Shown here: one piece after another, positions 1 through 30,419 of the stretch
Position numbering within the stretch: position 1 is the stretch's first letter
Layout of the letters: each line of letters starts with the position of its first letter
Notes under the pieces: model-generated
Told to the model about the DNA's origin: nothing
Database searches by the model: none
Seen by the model: the letters and a program-made list of their open reading frames with translations, nothing else
Program-made: the position numbers and the translations under genes
NCBI GenBank assembly: GCA_051294375.1
Contig: CM119263.1
Location: forward strand, 17,818,628-17,882,627
Length of the DNA stretch: 64,000 nucleotides
DNA from: Paraspadella gotoi
Lineage: Eukaryota; Chaetognatha
Direction: 5' to 3'

Positions 1-30
1 TCAGCCGCGAAGGGTGAGGCCTGAACTCAC

Positions 31-17515
<17,485 letters not shown>

Positions 17516-17540
17516 CTCGAGGCGATCCTCACGCGAAGAG

Positions 17541-17543
17541 GCG

Positions 17544-17610
<67 letters not shown>
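17541..17610 (+). repeat. (GA)n repeat just upstream of the Tlx start codon
   Basis: On the Tlx strand it reads (CT)n, 25-95 bases 5' of the ATG. It could be 5' UTR or promoter sequence, or the pyrimidine tract of an acceptor if exon 1 is not the true first exon. Confidence 0.85.
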
Positions 17611-18143
17611 CGTAGTGTTTTTGTTGTGAGATTTTTTTTTGGGGGGCGGGCGGGAGACGGCGTAATTTAGTTTATTCAGTGAAGGAATTTTTCTCTCTTT
17701 GGAATTTTTGAGAGACGGAGATTATTTCTTGCACACGAGTTGTATTTTTGGAAAGGCGTCACCACCAGGTAGTGAAGGGTCACTCTTTGATGAGTTATCT
17801 AAATAAGGAAGTTAATATTTTTTCTATCCTTCTCAACGGCACAGACAAATTGCGGACGCGGAAAAAAAAAACCAGAAGGATTCGATGTGAAATGAGTGAG
17901 AGACAAAAAATGGAGAGAGAGACAAAAATGGGAGAGAGACAGATGAGAGAGAGAGGGAGAGAGAGAGAGAGGGAGGAAAGAAGATCGTGAAAAAACCGCG
18001 GCGGAATACGTATTGGTGGGAAGGAGGAGGAGGAGGAGGATGTGAAGATTCTCACGACAACGACGACGACGTAGAGAACCGAAACGAACGTCGATGACTG
18101 ACGGATAAAAAAAATTCGTATTTGTACCCCGAGCGAATAGTGA

Positions 18144-18220
<77 letters not shown>

Positions 18221-18993
18221 GAGAGAGAGAGAGAGAATAAAAAATATCGGTTATCTAATCCCTTTCGTTAGAAGCGGCCCTTTTCGAAAACGGTTGCAAA
18301 CGGTAGTTACCTCAGAGATTCCGTCAGAGTTGTTTTAATTTCAATTTTTAAAATTAGACGTTGAACAATGCTATAAAATTAATTTATCGATTTCGTAAGT
18401 ATCTCGCTTAATTACTAAATTAGGATTTATTGCGTATTTTACAATTTTATAATATTTGCAAGTTAAATGTAATTTTTTTTTTCAGCTCCGAGACGAAATT
18501 TGTTTATTCTGCGTCTCGCGACTCCCTGGTTTGTTTATTTTCGATTAAAGTTGTAATAGTATTTTTGGGAGAAATTAAATCGTTAAATAATATTTAACTT
18601 TTTGATTGGAAAAGATTTGATGGGAAATTGAAATGTAAATTTGGTCAGTGGTTTCCTTTTTTTGATGGACGACGACGACGACGACGACGAAGACGACGAC
18701 GAAAATCGCGAGAATTTTATTCTCCCAACGAAAGAAAACGACGGCAAAAAAGGAGGAAGAGCGGGAAAGAGGAAGAGGAGGAAGGGCGTACGGATGAGGA
18801 GGAGGAGGAAGAGGACTCCAGGGGATGAGGGGAGGAAGAGGAAAGAAAAATGGAAAAAATGGAAGAAAAAGATTTTCTCCACTTTTTTTTTTTTGCTCGG
18901 AAAACATTTGGAATGGATGCTTTAAATAAATTTTTCGAACAAAACGAGACTCAGAATACTAATTATCAGCGTCCGTCGCAGGGAGAGATCTGG

Positions 18994-19063
<70 letters not shown>

Positions 19064-19570
19064 AGAGAGAGAGCTCTTGTGCAGTTGTTTCATGTGTTGT
19101 TTTTCTGATCTTCATCCTTTCTTCAGTTATGTTTTTCTTTCTTTTTTAAATTCATTTTTATTGCCCTATTTATTTTCGTCCATTCTTTCGAAAGGAAAGT
19201 TCAATCTGAGGGGAAAAATAATTCATATGTACAAGTACAACTATGCGCCTCTTATGATGAAGCAAAGTCATCACACTATATGGGAGTGTTCCACATTCCA
19301 CAATCTTGAAACCCAAATATTCAACCTAAGCTTTGAGCAAGTATTCACTATTCATATGGTGATTCTAGAAATACTCTCACGTAGGATTGCGCATATGAAA
19401 TTTGAAAAAAATCCACAAAAAAAAAAACAGACAAGAAAACAGATTTAAGAACATGTGAGGAAATGGGATCATGAATCAAATTTCACTTTAGTAAGAACTA
19501 AAGTGAAGAAAAAAAATCAATATTTTTTCACTCGTTTGTCTAAGAGGGAGAGAGACATTGGCAAGACATC

Positions 19571-19571
19571 A

Positions 19572-19631
<60 letters not shown>
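19571..19631 (+). repeat. (ACG)n trinucleotide repeat, ~20 units
   Basis: Uninterrupted ACG units; poly-Thr, Arg or Ser frames are artefacts of it. Confidence 0.93.
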
Positions 19632-19632
<1 letters not shown>

Positions 19633-19878
19633 CGACGTTGAGTTAATTTCTTCGATTTTCTCGATGATTATTCGATGGCGCTGACAGCGGCCGCCTGGAG
19701 GAGAAAAAGAAAAAAGGAAAAAAAGAAAAGACATTTAGATTTAATTCATCTTTTATTCTCTCTTTATTTTCTTTATTTATCTTTTCCCGTTTTCTTAATC
19801 CGTTTCTCTTCAGATTTCGTACTTTATTTTTTACTCGAGTTCTTCCCCGGGGCAATATTTTCTGTGCGAGCTCCGTGA

Positions 19879-19910
<32 letters not shown>

Positions 19911-20121
19911 TTTCTCATCCCCGCCCGCTCATTCCGTTCTTCAAGAAATAATCATTCTNNNNNNNNNNAAAGCCATTACAGAGACAAAGCACTCGCTCTC
20001 TCTCTTCATGGTCTCATCCGTTATGTTCGACGTGAAAAATAGACGCGGGACGAGTTTCCCTTTTAACTCTTTGTTCAGAGAAAATTAACGTCAAATTAAA
20101 ACCTTTCCTCAAAAGAGGAAA

Positions 20122-20123
<2 letters not shown>

Positions 20124-20216
<93 letters not shown>
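20124..20216 (+). repeat. (CT)n microsatellite
   Basis: Uninterrupted CT repeat. Confidence 0.95.
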
Positions 20217-20220
<4 letters not shown>

Positions 20221-20502
20221 CTCTTCATTTTCCACCAAGCTTTTAAACTTAGCAAGTCTTGTTCCGCAGATATTAAAAGGTCTTTTCTTGAGTTGGTCGA
20301 CGAAAGGGCTTTTGTTTACCCGTTATGCCAACAGCCTTATCACTTAAAATAACAACAACAACAACAGAACAACAACAAAAAGCATCAAATGAAACAGTTT
20401 TATTCGATTCGCGGAGAATTTAGATAAGATCGATTTCCTTACCGAAAAAAAAAATCAAAAAAAAATTTTGTTTCTTCAATATTGTCTTTTTGACAGAGAG
20501 AT

Positions 20503-20533
<31 letters not shown>

Positions 20534-20687
20534 AGATATTGAGTGGGCAATTTTTATCATATTAATATTATCATTATTATCATTTTTGGATTATTAGAAA
20601 TATTGACAATAAACTTTAACATTTTCATCTACATTCCTTCACCGCCATCTTTGTCGTTGTCGTTGTCGCCGTCGTATCTTTGGCGCC

Positions 20688-20909
20688 TCGCTCTAGTATT
20701 TGGGGCAAGTGAGGTCGGGAGCCGTATCGTCGCCGCAGCGGCCGGCGTCGTCGCCGCAGCGCCCGCCGACGCCGCCGCGGCCGTCGTCGTCGTCGTCGTC
20801 ATCGTCGTTGTCTTCTATGTTTTAAAATATTTGGCGACTCGAGGGAGAAAGAGTTTCTCGGGTGAGTTCATCATTGATAAGATGATTGAGGTTTGGAATG
20901 AAACGAGGT
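20688..20909 (+). CDS. Possible plus-strand exon with a membrane segment
   Basis: From an acceptor-like GCTCTAG the frame reads VFGASEVGSRIVAAAAG, an Ala/Val membrane-length run ending VVVFYVLKY, then a cytoplasmic-looking LATRGRKSFSGEFIIDKMIE and VWNETR at a strong GTAAGT donor. The valine run comes from (CGT)n-like repeats, so it may be chance. No partner exons found. Confidence 0.28.
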
Positions 20910-23369
20910 AAGTTATCTGCGAATAAAACGGTTGTTCTGGATTCGGTTGAGATGGAGATAAGTCGATAATCAACTTACTTCACCGCTGCCAAAACAAAAA
21001 AAAAAAAAACAAAAAACAAAAACCAAAACAAAACCCTCGCAAAAAACCAAAAATATCGAGAGAAAACGGAAGATGGAATAAAAAATCTAGGAAAGGTTAA
21101 AAGTCTGAATGAGGAGACATAAAATATCTAATATTTTCCCAACAACACTTAATATTTAAAGCGGGGGAATTCGCCTCCTACTTCTGGGTCGAACGAAATT
21201 TCTATCCCCAACCCAAATCACTCTGTCTCCATCCCACCCACCATTCCCTTTCCTTCCCTTCCCTTTTTGACACCATCATCAAAAAAATGACGGAATTTTC
21301 GGCATCGTTGTTGTTGTTGTTATTGTTGTTGTTGTTATTGCGATTCTTTATCGTTTTCTTGTTTTTTATTTCTTTATTTTCAACTGTTGATAAAGATAAA
21401 AGAATTTGTAACATCTTTTATTTCCTACTGATATTTTTTTTCCTCTCTTCTTCGCCATTTTTATCGTTTTTTTTCCCTTTTTTCCGCCTTTTTTCCTTCC
21501 TTTTTTTCTCCTTTTTCTTTGGCGAAGGAATAAAAAATGTTTTCTATTTTGGCGGCGTGAAAAATTGATGGCGCCTATCAACGGAGGCGGCCAAAGAGTC
21601 GTCGTCGTTATCGTCTATGCAGCGGCGGCGCCGCCACCCTTGCCGCTCTGCTGCTGCTCTTGATGCTCACGCTGCGGTTAGTTGTAGCTCTTATTCTTGT
21701 TGAGTGGCATCGTAAAATTTTCTAATTATTTTCTTTAACGATTTTTCAATCTTCATGTTTACGTCGTTACCGTTTGACTATTAGATATTAAATGTCATTC
21801 ACGCCATGTTATCGCTTTTAACTTTGTTGTCTCCCCACTTTGGGCGTCGTTTTTATCGTCTTCATCGTCGTCGTCGTCGTCGTCGTCGTCGTCATCGTCG
21901 TTGATTGTTTTGGGAAAAGTCGGGGATCCCTCTTAATCCTTGATGGTTCTTCATGGAGCCAAAATCGAGTTTGTAAGTGGATCGCCTCCTCTTCCTCCGC
22001 CTTCTTCGTCGTCGTCATCTTCGTCGTCGTCGTCGTAATCGTCGTCATCAGCATCATAATGCTTTCGCATTATTGTTTTCGGCTTAATTACTATACCGTC
22101 TTCATTCTATCGATAATTCGATAATCCTCTATTTTCGAACATTGTCATTGTAAATAACTTTAGCCCCGCAAGAATTTGACAATTTCATTTTCGTCGTCGT
22201 CATCGTCGTCGTCATCCTCATCTTCGTCGTCGTCGTCGTCTTCGTCCTCGCTGCCGTGGTCCCCTAATCGGCGACCTTTTCCATCTTTTATGAAAAACCA
22301 TTTTCTTTTGGATCGACTTATCTTTTCCCCCGACGATGAGAAGAGCGCGTCTCTTTTGGCGCTCGACCACGCCCCTCTCCTTTTTGGCTCTCCCTTTTTT
22401 CTCCTTAGATTCTCTTTTGGCGCTCGACGACGCCCCTCTCTTCTCTGCCTCTTCTTTCCTTTTCTTCTTTATCTCCCTTCCCTTTCCTTTTCTCAAATAG
22501 GTCGCCGTAATACAAAACCGACACCACCACTTCATTTACAACACTCCGGTGTGCACTCCCTCGCCGCCCAACCCAATTTCCCGCCCACAGCCCCACACCC
22601 TAATTTACCACTGCTTACCTGACCACACCGCACGGCACACTTCAACTCGCTCACTTCTACCTTTAAACCCCATTTCCCCGCTCCTCTCCCCCTCCCCTCC
22701 TCCTCCTTCCTCCCCCCTCCCCCCCCCCCATCGGCCCACCCAAAGCGTCGAGCGAATTGAGGTAACACAATCTTTTCACTTTGGGTTTTTATCTTTTATC
22801 CGCGAAGCCTTTTATCTTCTTTCGCGGTTCCTCTCTCCCTTTTACTTCTCTATTACTGATTCCTGTTTACTTTTTTGTTTTCTTTTCGAAGCGGACGTCA
22901 CTCTTCGCCCTCTAACTCGGTGAGGCGTTTTTCTTACCTTTCCCTTTCCCTCTCTATCTCATCCATCTTTCCCCCCCTGTCTCTCTCTCTCTCATTTCTC
23001 TCTCTCTCTCTCTCTCCTCTCTCTCTTCTCTCTCTCTCTCTCTCTCTCTCTCAGTCGATCAATTTCCTCCTCATCTCGAATGCAAATGAGGTTCCATCTT
23101 CGCCGCCTTTCACTTTTCATTCCATTTTTCTTAACCTCACCTTTTTATCTATATCCGAGGTTCTTTATTTCTTTCTTTTCCTTTCTTTCTTTCTTTCTTT
23201 TCTTCTCTTCCTTCTTCTTCTTTTTTTTCTTATCTTTCTTTTCTTTTCTTTATCCTTCTTTTCTTTTATCCTTAATCTCTTTCGTTCTTTTCCTTATTTT
23301 TTTTCTTCCTCTCTAGTGCTTTTTTTATTTTCCTTTATAAATCTTTCTTTCTTTTCTTATTTATTTTTT

Positions 23370-23370
<1 letters not shown>

Positions 23371-23445
<75 letters not shown>
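23371..23445 (+). repeat. (TTTC)n microsatellite
   Basis: Perfect tetranucleotide repeat within a longer pyrimidine-rich region starting near 22930. Confidence 0.93.
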
Positions 23446-23814
23446 TTTATATTTGTTTTCTTCTCTTAAATCTTTTTCTTTTTTTATTTTGTTTGCATGA
23501 TGACATGATTATTTTTATTGTTAACTGAAGAAGTTTAAAATAAACCTCACAGATTGTGTGAATTATGAACAACTATTTGAAATACGCGCGCTTTTTTCTT
23601 TTCTTTTTTTCTTTCTTTCATTCTTTATTAGCGTGGATTTAGCGCCCACGATAACGACGTTAGAAGATAATCAATTTGCGGAAAACTCTAATTAACTCTC
23701 ATTTCCGAGAGAGAGAGAGAGAGTGAGAGAGAGAGTCTGTCTCTGCGTTGTTGCACGTAGGTGTGTGTGTGTGTGTGAGAGGAGAGAAAGACCAATAGGG
23801 AGGGAGGGAAGGGG

Positions 23815-23892
<78 letters not shown>

Positions 23893-24135
23893 AGAGAAAG
23901 AGCGAGTAAGAAAGAAAAATTTTTTCCAGCGATGAATAGGAAGGCAAATTCGATAATTTGATAATCATCGAGAAATTTAGCCGAGATTCTTTCTTTTTTT
24001 TTTCTTTAGTTTTTCTTTCGCTATTTTTTTTTCAAATCTTTTTTTGTTTCTTTTTTTATAGTTTATCTTTATTAAATCATAAATACGATTATAATTGTAC
24101 AAAAATGTGAATAATTTTTGGCAAAAAATTACAAT

Positions 24136-25372
24136 TCATGGACAATTTTTCTTCACTTCATCACATTTGGCAGAGATCGCGTCGTACTCGGCCGGTTTGC
24201 CCGAGAACCCGCTGCTGATTAAAGCGTTCATTAAACTGAAAAAAAAAAACGAGTTAATAAGTTTAAGGGGACCCAGTGATAAAAATGATATCATAAGCTT
24301 AAGGGTCTATCATCAAAGGAATTTGAATGGTGATAGTCATTAATTTTTCTTTGCACAGGAAAGTAGCAAAAAAATTCCTATCTCTTATTGTAGCGGAAAC
24401 AAAAATTTAATAATTATGAAAAAAAAATTTAGTTAACCCTACCTAAATATTTATATAATCCATTATTTTATTTTTGCATTAGAAAGTATTTTTTACTAAA
24501 TTCCAATTTTTTTATTTTTTACTGTACAAAGCTATAATTTTAGGTTTAAGCCTCATTGAACAAAGGCTTTACAAGACTAATATTTTTATATTTTTATATT
24601 TACTTAAAAGCAGACAAATCAAACCTAAATTCTATTCTTACAGAAACAAAACTGTAATAATTATTAATTAATATTCATATTCATCCCTTAAATGTATAAT
24701 TAAACTATATTGATTCCTAATTATAACAATTAAAAATTTAGCAAAAGTACAGAATCTTTCTCTTCTTTTTATATTTATATTACTTCAAAGAGTTTTATTT
24801 TCATCCAATTAACAGAATCATTTGAAAAGAAAGTTTCAATAAAATCAGTCGATACCTTAAATTTTGATTCATTCCTAGTTTTTTTTCTTATAAATTTTTG
24901 TGATAAAAGCTGAAAATCTTTTTAAAATTAGATCTTACCCTTTTTTGGAGAAAAAAAATTTTAAACTTGAAAAAGATTTTCTTCTTACCGATTTTTTAAA
25001 GAAAATTAAGCTCGCTGATTTTATCGAATTTTTTAACTACTTTCCCAAATGATTATAGAAGAAAAAATTATATGATCAGAACCAGCTTAAGTTAAAGGGT
25101 CAAACGTTATGTTTTTAGCTTTTTACCCCCCCTGTTCACTTGGTCCCCTTAAATGAGAAACAATTTATACGGAAAGTTGACTTTTGAAATAAATACTTGA
25201 GGTATTCCTCGCAATACTGAAAGTATTCTCGGTTGCAGACCGGCTTGGGCGTTGTGGTGATAGAGGGATTGAAGCTTCCCGAACTGTTGCATCCCGTCGT
25301 CGACGCTATCATCGTCATCAATGACATCAACGATGATGTCAGTGTCATAATTCTGACAGATGATTTTAACAT
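24136..25372 (-). CDS. Small secreted four-cysteine protein, paralogue 2
   Basis: Two exons, 25197-25372 and 24136-24235 (donor GTATTT, acceptor TTTTTCAG, phase 2), give a 91-residue protein. A start at 25372 or at the internal ATG at 25348 yields a hydrophobic, signal-peptide-like N-terminus (TLTSSLMSLMTMIASTTG) followed by CNSSG, a Ser/Thr/Pro linker, and the domain C-x7-C-x28-C-x6-C (VCNREYFQYC, AISAKC, KKNC) ending NCP-stop. It shares this spacing and the CNS-x-(S/T)-G start of the mature chain with its upstream neighbour at 25766-26387, so the two look like tandem paralogues. The intron lies inside the domain, unlike in the neighbour. I do not know this family. Secretion and two disulfides are inferred from the signal peptide and even cysteine count. 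Confidence 0.62.
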
Positions 25373-25765
25373 ACTGCGAAAAATAGCACGAGATTCTAAC
25401 AACGGTATTTTTTTAAAAAAAATTTATTTTGCTCTCGCACAGAAGAATTTTTATGAATCCAGCACCATCAATCTTAAACAATTTGAAATGTTTAATTATA
25501 CAAATTAGTTTATTTACATTTTAAAATCGGATCTGGTTTTTTTTTTTATAGTATATTTGTAGCCGATTTATGCGCCGAAGTTTTAGCTAAAATTCCAGAT
25601 TGAGCCAAATATTTTTATCCATTTCGACTGTTTTGCGAATCGAATCGCATCAAGCTTTAAATTTCATTTTTTGTTTTTTTTTGGTTCAAAAAGAATTCAA
25701 CTCTGAGCGACCAAGAGTCTCCTTTTCCTTTCTTCTCCACGGCCGGATTGACCATCGCCCGGATT

Positions 25766-26387
25766 TCAACTCCCACCGCAAATCGCGTTGTTGGGTTCGC
25801 ATTTGCTGACTTGGCTCTCGTAATTCGGTGGGCGTGGCCAAAAGTTGTAGTAATTATTCCAGGCGAGAACGTAGAATTTGCACCAAGCTAACAGCGCTTG
25901 GTCGCAGGGAGGCGGCGTTGGTGGCGCCGGAGGGGAATTTCCTGGCGGCGATGGCGCCGAAGGAAAAAAAAATATTGGTTTTAAAGGAAAAACTTGATGA
26001 TGAGAAAGAAAATAAGAATTTGTAATGACGAAGAACATTTACAAAAAAAATAGGGGGAACGACTGCAACATTGGCATTACTTAGATGTTCTTTAGAGTTA
26101 TCAGTTATCAGTTATCGAAATATAGATTATTTAATATCAAAAACACAGAATTTTTGTTTTTGCTTTGTAATTTCTTGTTTTACATTGTCATTGAAAGGGA
26201 AAAAAGCAATGACATAAGAGACTGAACAAACATAAAATAAACGTATTTTCTTTCAGTGCAAAGTCTCAAGCTTACCAGTGTTGCTGTTGCAGGCAAAAAC
26301 GGCGGGAAACAGGAAACAAAAAAGGACGAGTTTAAGTAGATCGGATTTCAAGTCCCCCAGCGCCCCGCTCCTCCTTTTTTCTTCCAT
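25766..26387 (-). CDS. Small secreted four-cysteine protein, paralogue 1
   Basis: Exon 1 (26276-26387) starts at an ATG and encodes a basic start and a strong hydrophobic core, LLKLVLFCFLFPAVFA, then CNSNTG. Its donor is GTAAGC (phase 1). Exon 2 (25766-25941, acceptor CCGCCAG) encodes a proline-rich linker NSPPAPPTPPP, then CDQALLAWCKFYVLAWNNYY and on to YESQVSKCEPNNAICGGS-stop. The total is 95 residues. The domain is C-x7-C-x26-C-x6-C, the same layout as the next gene downstream. It is tryptophan- and tyrosine-rich between the second and third cysteines. The likely signal cleavage is after VFA. Function unknown; an extracellular role is inferred only from the signal peptide and cysteines. 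Confidence 0.65.
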
Positions 26388-28540
26388 CGGCTCTTTTTCG
26401 TTTCTAACGTCGCAGAAACAACGAAGTGGTTTTTTGTTGTTGTTGTTGTTAAATTGTTTGATGAAAAATCAGACGATCCTTTGGCTAAAGAGTAATTATG
26501 GAAGGCGAAGGCACGAAGCTTCCATTCAAATGATAATCCGCAAATATGCTAATCACGTTATTGTTCCCCGTTTTTCTTGTCTTTTTGTCGCTTGTTTCCT
26601 TCGCTTAAATCGATATTTCTAAACGACAGTGATGTTTATAGATTGGAGCTAGTCAGCTGGTGAAAAATATTAGCATTTTTTACCTGCATCGTGGTAGGCT
26701 TTCTGGTTTTTAGCGTTTAGTGTCTACTGGCATTTAAGAGTCGCAACTAAGTAAGTAGACGTGGTATAGGCAAACCAAATTTAAAACAGATATTAAAGTA
26801 AAATAAACAAGCAATCTAAATAAACAAGATGTGACTCGAATATATATAATATTTTTTATATATATATAGCAATTATCATAAGTAGTTAGCGACTTGAATA
26901 ACAAGACCAACAAGTTTTTTTGGCGTGAAATTTCTTTTTGTGAGATTTCGACAGCTTTTCCTAGAATTCAGCCATGAATGAGAATTTCAATCTATTTTCC
27001 CCTTCCCGTCTTAAATGTCGTCGACCAACAACAGGATTTCTGTTTCGGCGCAAAAAATTGAAACTCGATATTTTTTCTTAATTATGGTTATTATTTCTTT
27101 GCAATTTCTGAAAAACTCTCCAATTTAATTTTTTTTTAATTGTTCTGAGACGAGATTCCATTTTGTTTTTCTTGCAAATTTTCTGTCAAAATTATTATTT
27201 TTTGCTTTCATCAAAACCAATTAAAAAATTTTCGTAGATACAATTACAACAGATTAGAGTTTTAATAATTTTCTTCGCGACCGAATTTCAAAAGAAAAAA
27301 AGAACCCGAAACAAGAATAGAAAGAAAGAGCAACAATGAACGCGGTTTTAATTTATTTCTTTATGACGAGGTCGTCCTACATATTTCCCGCTTTCTCATC
27401 AAAAGTCATGACAGTGTGACGGCATATTCACACAGCCTCACGTCCATCATCGTTCATCCAATCCCATTGGCTCAGAGGGGGTACACACCATCCCAGGCGT
27501 TGTGTTCCATCCACAGTCTTCCATCCAACGACTTCCCTTTGCGTTGGCAAAGCGAGACCGTCCGAGGGTGACTGGAGGCGTCGCTGAGCGTCGGAAGCCC
27601 CCAAAGCCAGCAGTGAGTTCCACCCATCCCAATGGGCATCACAGGCAACCCGGCTTTTTCAATAACACAGTTTTATTTTTTGACCAACAACAATAACAAC
27701 AACAAACGAGACGACGAGGACAACAACGGCCGACGCGTCCATCCCGAGCGTTGGAAGCGAAAATCGTATAAAGGAACGCGGATACCCGGAAGCGTGACTG
27801 GACCGGAAACGGCGCCGGCGAATCGTCGCGCGGCGCCGAAAATTTTCGTCGTAAAATCGGGGAAATTCGTCGGCGCAAAACGAGTTTACGGTTGGACGCC
27901 GGCGAATCTCGGCTTTTCGGTGCCGGAAAGAGGGAAAAGAGGGAAGGAGAAATGTGAGAGGGGTATGGGACCGGTGTGGGATAAGGGATATGGGTGCATG
28001 GAAGAAGGATTGGGTTTGAGTAGAGTTGTGGGATTAAGGTTGGAGGAAAGATGGATGTGGCAAAGGAAAATAAGTTGAGGTTAAAAGGGTTAAGTTCAAT
28101 GGGGAAAAAAGTTTTGGAGAGATCGGGTTTTTTTTTTAAATGAGACGACTTGGCGGAGGATTTTAAGGACAATTCTTGCGATTAAAATCAAAGCGATAAA
28201 AATTCTAATCTAGGTCTAATCTAGGTCTAATCTAGGTCAAACTTTTATTTTTATTAATATCAAAAACAATATAAAAATATATTGGAGAATATATTGGTCC
28301 TAGTTATTCTGTGGGACAATTGTCTGGTGGCGCTTTTATATCTAAATGAGAAGGGATTCCGTCGTTGGGTAACTATTTGAAGAAAAGTTTTGCAAATGAA
28401 TGTCACAAATCAAATTTAACCTTGAGCAACGTTTCAACTTTTCGCAATTTTGCTCGTGTAGCATTTGCTGCAGCAGCAACCAAGAACCACGGGAGATGAA
28501 AACACGGTCGTGGGTAATGAAACTGAAACGGAGCGGAAAC

Positions 28541-28579
<39 letters not shown>

Positions 28580-28612
28580 TTACCCCCTTAATTTCCTTCA
28601 CTAAATCGAGGG

Positions 28613-28741
<129 letters not shown>

Positions 28742-30202
28742 GATTGATATACTCCCCGTTAAACAAACTTCATGGGAACGTTTAGTTTCTGTCCCTCATG
28801 CCGAGCGTCTCCTCTTGCTCTTTTGTCTGCAGCTTATCCTCCTCCTTCTCCTCCTCCTCTTCTCTCCTCACTGATTCACGCCTTCCTCAGCAATTAAGTC
28901 TGCGATTAGCGTCGATGTCCACGCGTCGATGACAAGAAAAGAAGACAAAGGAAAAAAAAAGAAAAAAAAGGAAAGACAACAAAGAAGAGAAGGGGAAACG
29001 AGTTGAAACATGTGTAAAGGTTTATTTCACTATAATTAAAAATTATTAGGACATTGAGCGACAAGGAATATATAATTTTGTATTCTTTCACCTTATATTG
29101 TCTCTTCTTCCTCGTCGTCTTGGTATTCGTCGTCGTCATCGTCTTTATCTGCGTCGCTGTCTCTGTTAAATCGAGCGAAACTTTGACTATTTTCGCTCAA
29201 GATCGAAAATAAAACGCGCCAAGAGTCACGGAAAACTCGGGACGTCATATAATAGATCTTGAAAGCGCTATAACGTTCCTAGAGGTTCCAGGAGTCGCAT
29301 TACATTCCAAATAAACCAGAACAATAAGATGGTATTTCTTTATAGAATCATGTCGCACGTCGTCCGGCGACTCTTGGGACTTCTGCTTCGGGTGGCGTTG
29401 GTGGCGGCACGTGCGAAAAAAGAGCGCGACGGCGCGTGAACGACGCCCCGTGCCGCAGCGTCCCGTCCTGCGCGCCGCGGGACATCGAGGGAAAACGACG
29501 ACGTCTCGCTAGACGGACGTCGGATCGGGTTAGAGGAAGATGCGCGCGCATGAGCATGCGATGGAAATGTGCAAAAAGAGACAATGACGGTTGGGAAAGA
29601 TGGGTTACACGCGAGCGGGAGGACGGGTCACATGTGAGACAGCGTCGCGCGAGAGAGACGGCGTCACCGAAGCTGAGACAAATCGCTCGAGTAAATTTTT
29701 AATGCGACGATGAAGGAGAAAAATTGGGGAAACGAAATCTTTGATAGGAGAGAGAGAGACAGCGCGATTAAGGTTAGGTTGCCGAAAAAGGAAATGAAAG
29801 AAAAAAGTAAGTGATTCAAAACCTATTTCAAAGAATTCTGTGAAAGCATGAAACATTTTTCTCGTCTTTTATGAAATGAAAAAATTGTCATTTCTACCTG
29901 AAATTCCTAATCAGCAAAAATATATATATTTTTTTTAAATATTGGTTTTGACCTCACTTTATCGGCAGTCATTAGATTGTATCTAAAGTCTCAACTTTAA
30001 TTTGGTTCGCGATATCGAAATCAGTTTATTGTTAAATCCAAGAAACCAGGAGTTAATAAATCTCCCGATTTGAATTCTTTCGTCTAAGTGATTTATACTT
30101 ATTTCAGTTTTATTTATTTTTTTTAAATTTATACTTATTATAGTTCATTCCCTTTGTCGGCGAGGCTTTTTTTCTGCGCACAGAAATAAACAACAAAGGA
30201 AG

Positions 30203-30318
<116 letters not shown>

Positions 30319-30326
30319 TTCTTCTG

Positions 30327-30419
30327 TTAATAGTTCAAGGTCCAGCCGTAGTCACCGATGGATATGAAGATCTCGAACTTAACGATAATGCTCTCCGGTC
30401 CCTCGCGATACCCAAAGTC
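30327..30419 (-). CDS. Isolated last exon of an unrecognised gene
   Basis: From an acceptor (CAGTTTAG) at 30420 the frame reads DFGYREGPESIIVKF and then EIFISIGDYGWTLNY-stop. It alternates hydrophobic and polar residues like beta strands and ends in a natural-looking C-terminus directly before a long (CT)n tract. In this frame a stop lies just upstream of the acceptor, so it must be spliced. I found no upstream exon with a matching phase. A weak candidate ends near 31461 at a GTAAAA donor (YEVEKDFFAGIGQKTG), but its phase does not fit. Confidence 0.4.
   Translation of the reverse strand, partial: DFGYREGPESIIVKFEIFISIGDYGWTLNY

Larger units (their letters stand above)
17516..24135. other. 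Interval between Tlx and the small secreted protein genes
   Basis: Contains Tlx upstream sequence, many GA/CT/CGT/TTTC arrays (18142-18235, 18989-19074, 21866-21900, 22191-22245, 22979-23053, 23817-23906), a 10-N gap at 19959-19968, and GC-rich patches near 20.7 and 21.6 kb. Apart from the weak exon at 20688-20909 I see no supported gene. Confidence 0.6.

Noticed and set aside
19200-19448. Frame with HTIWECSTFHNLE, like the C-terminus of non-LTR retrotransposon proteins (HxxWECP)
   Set aside because: Only a few residues match, and no reverse transcriptase sequence is nearby.
21560-21730. Plus-strand frame with Leu-rich segment (LAALLLLLMLTLRLVVALIL)
   Set aside because: No start codon or splice acceptor supports it; it may be a chance frame in CTG-rich DNA.
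27447-28170. Overlapping GC-rich open frames on both strands
   Set aside because: No recognisable domain, no consistent splice sites, and no way to choose a strand.
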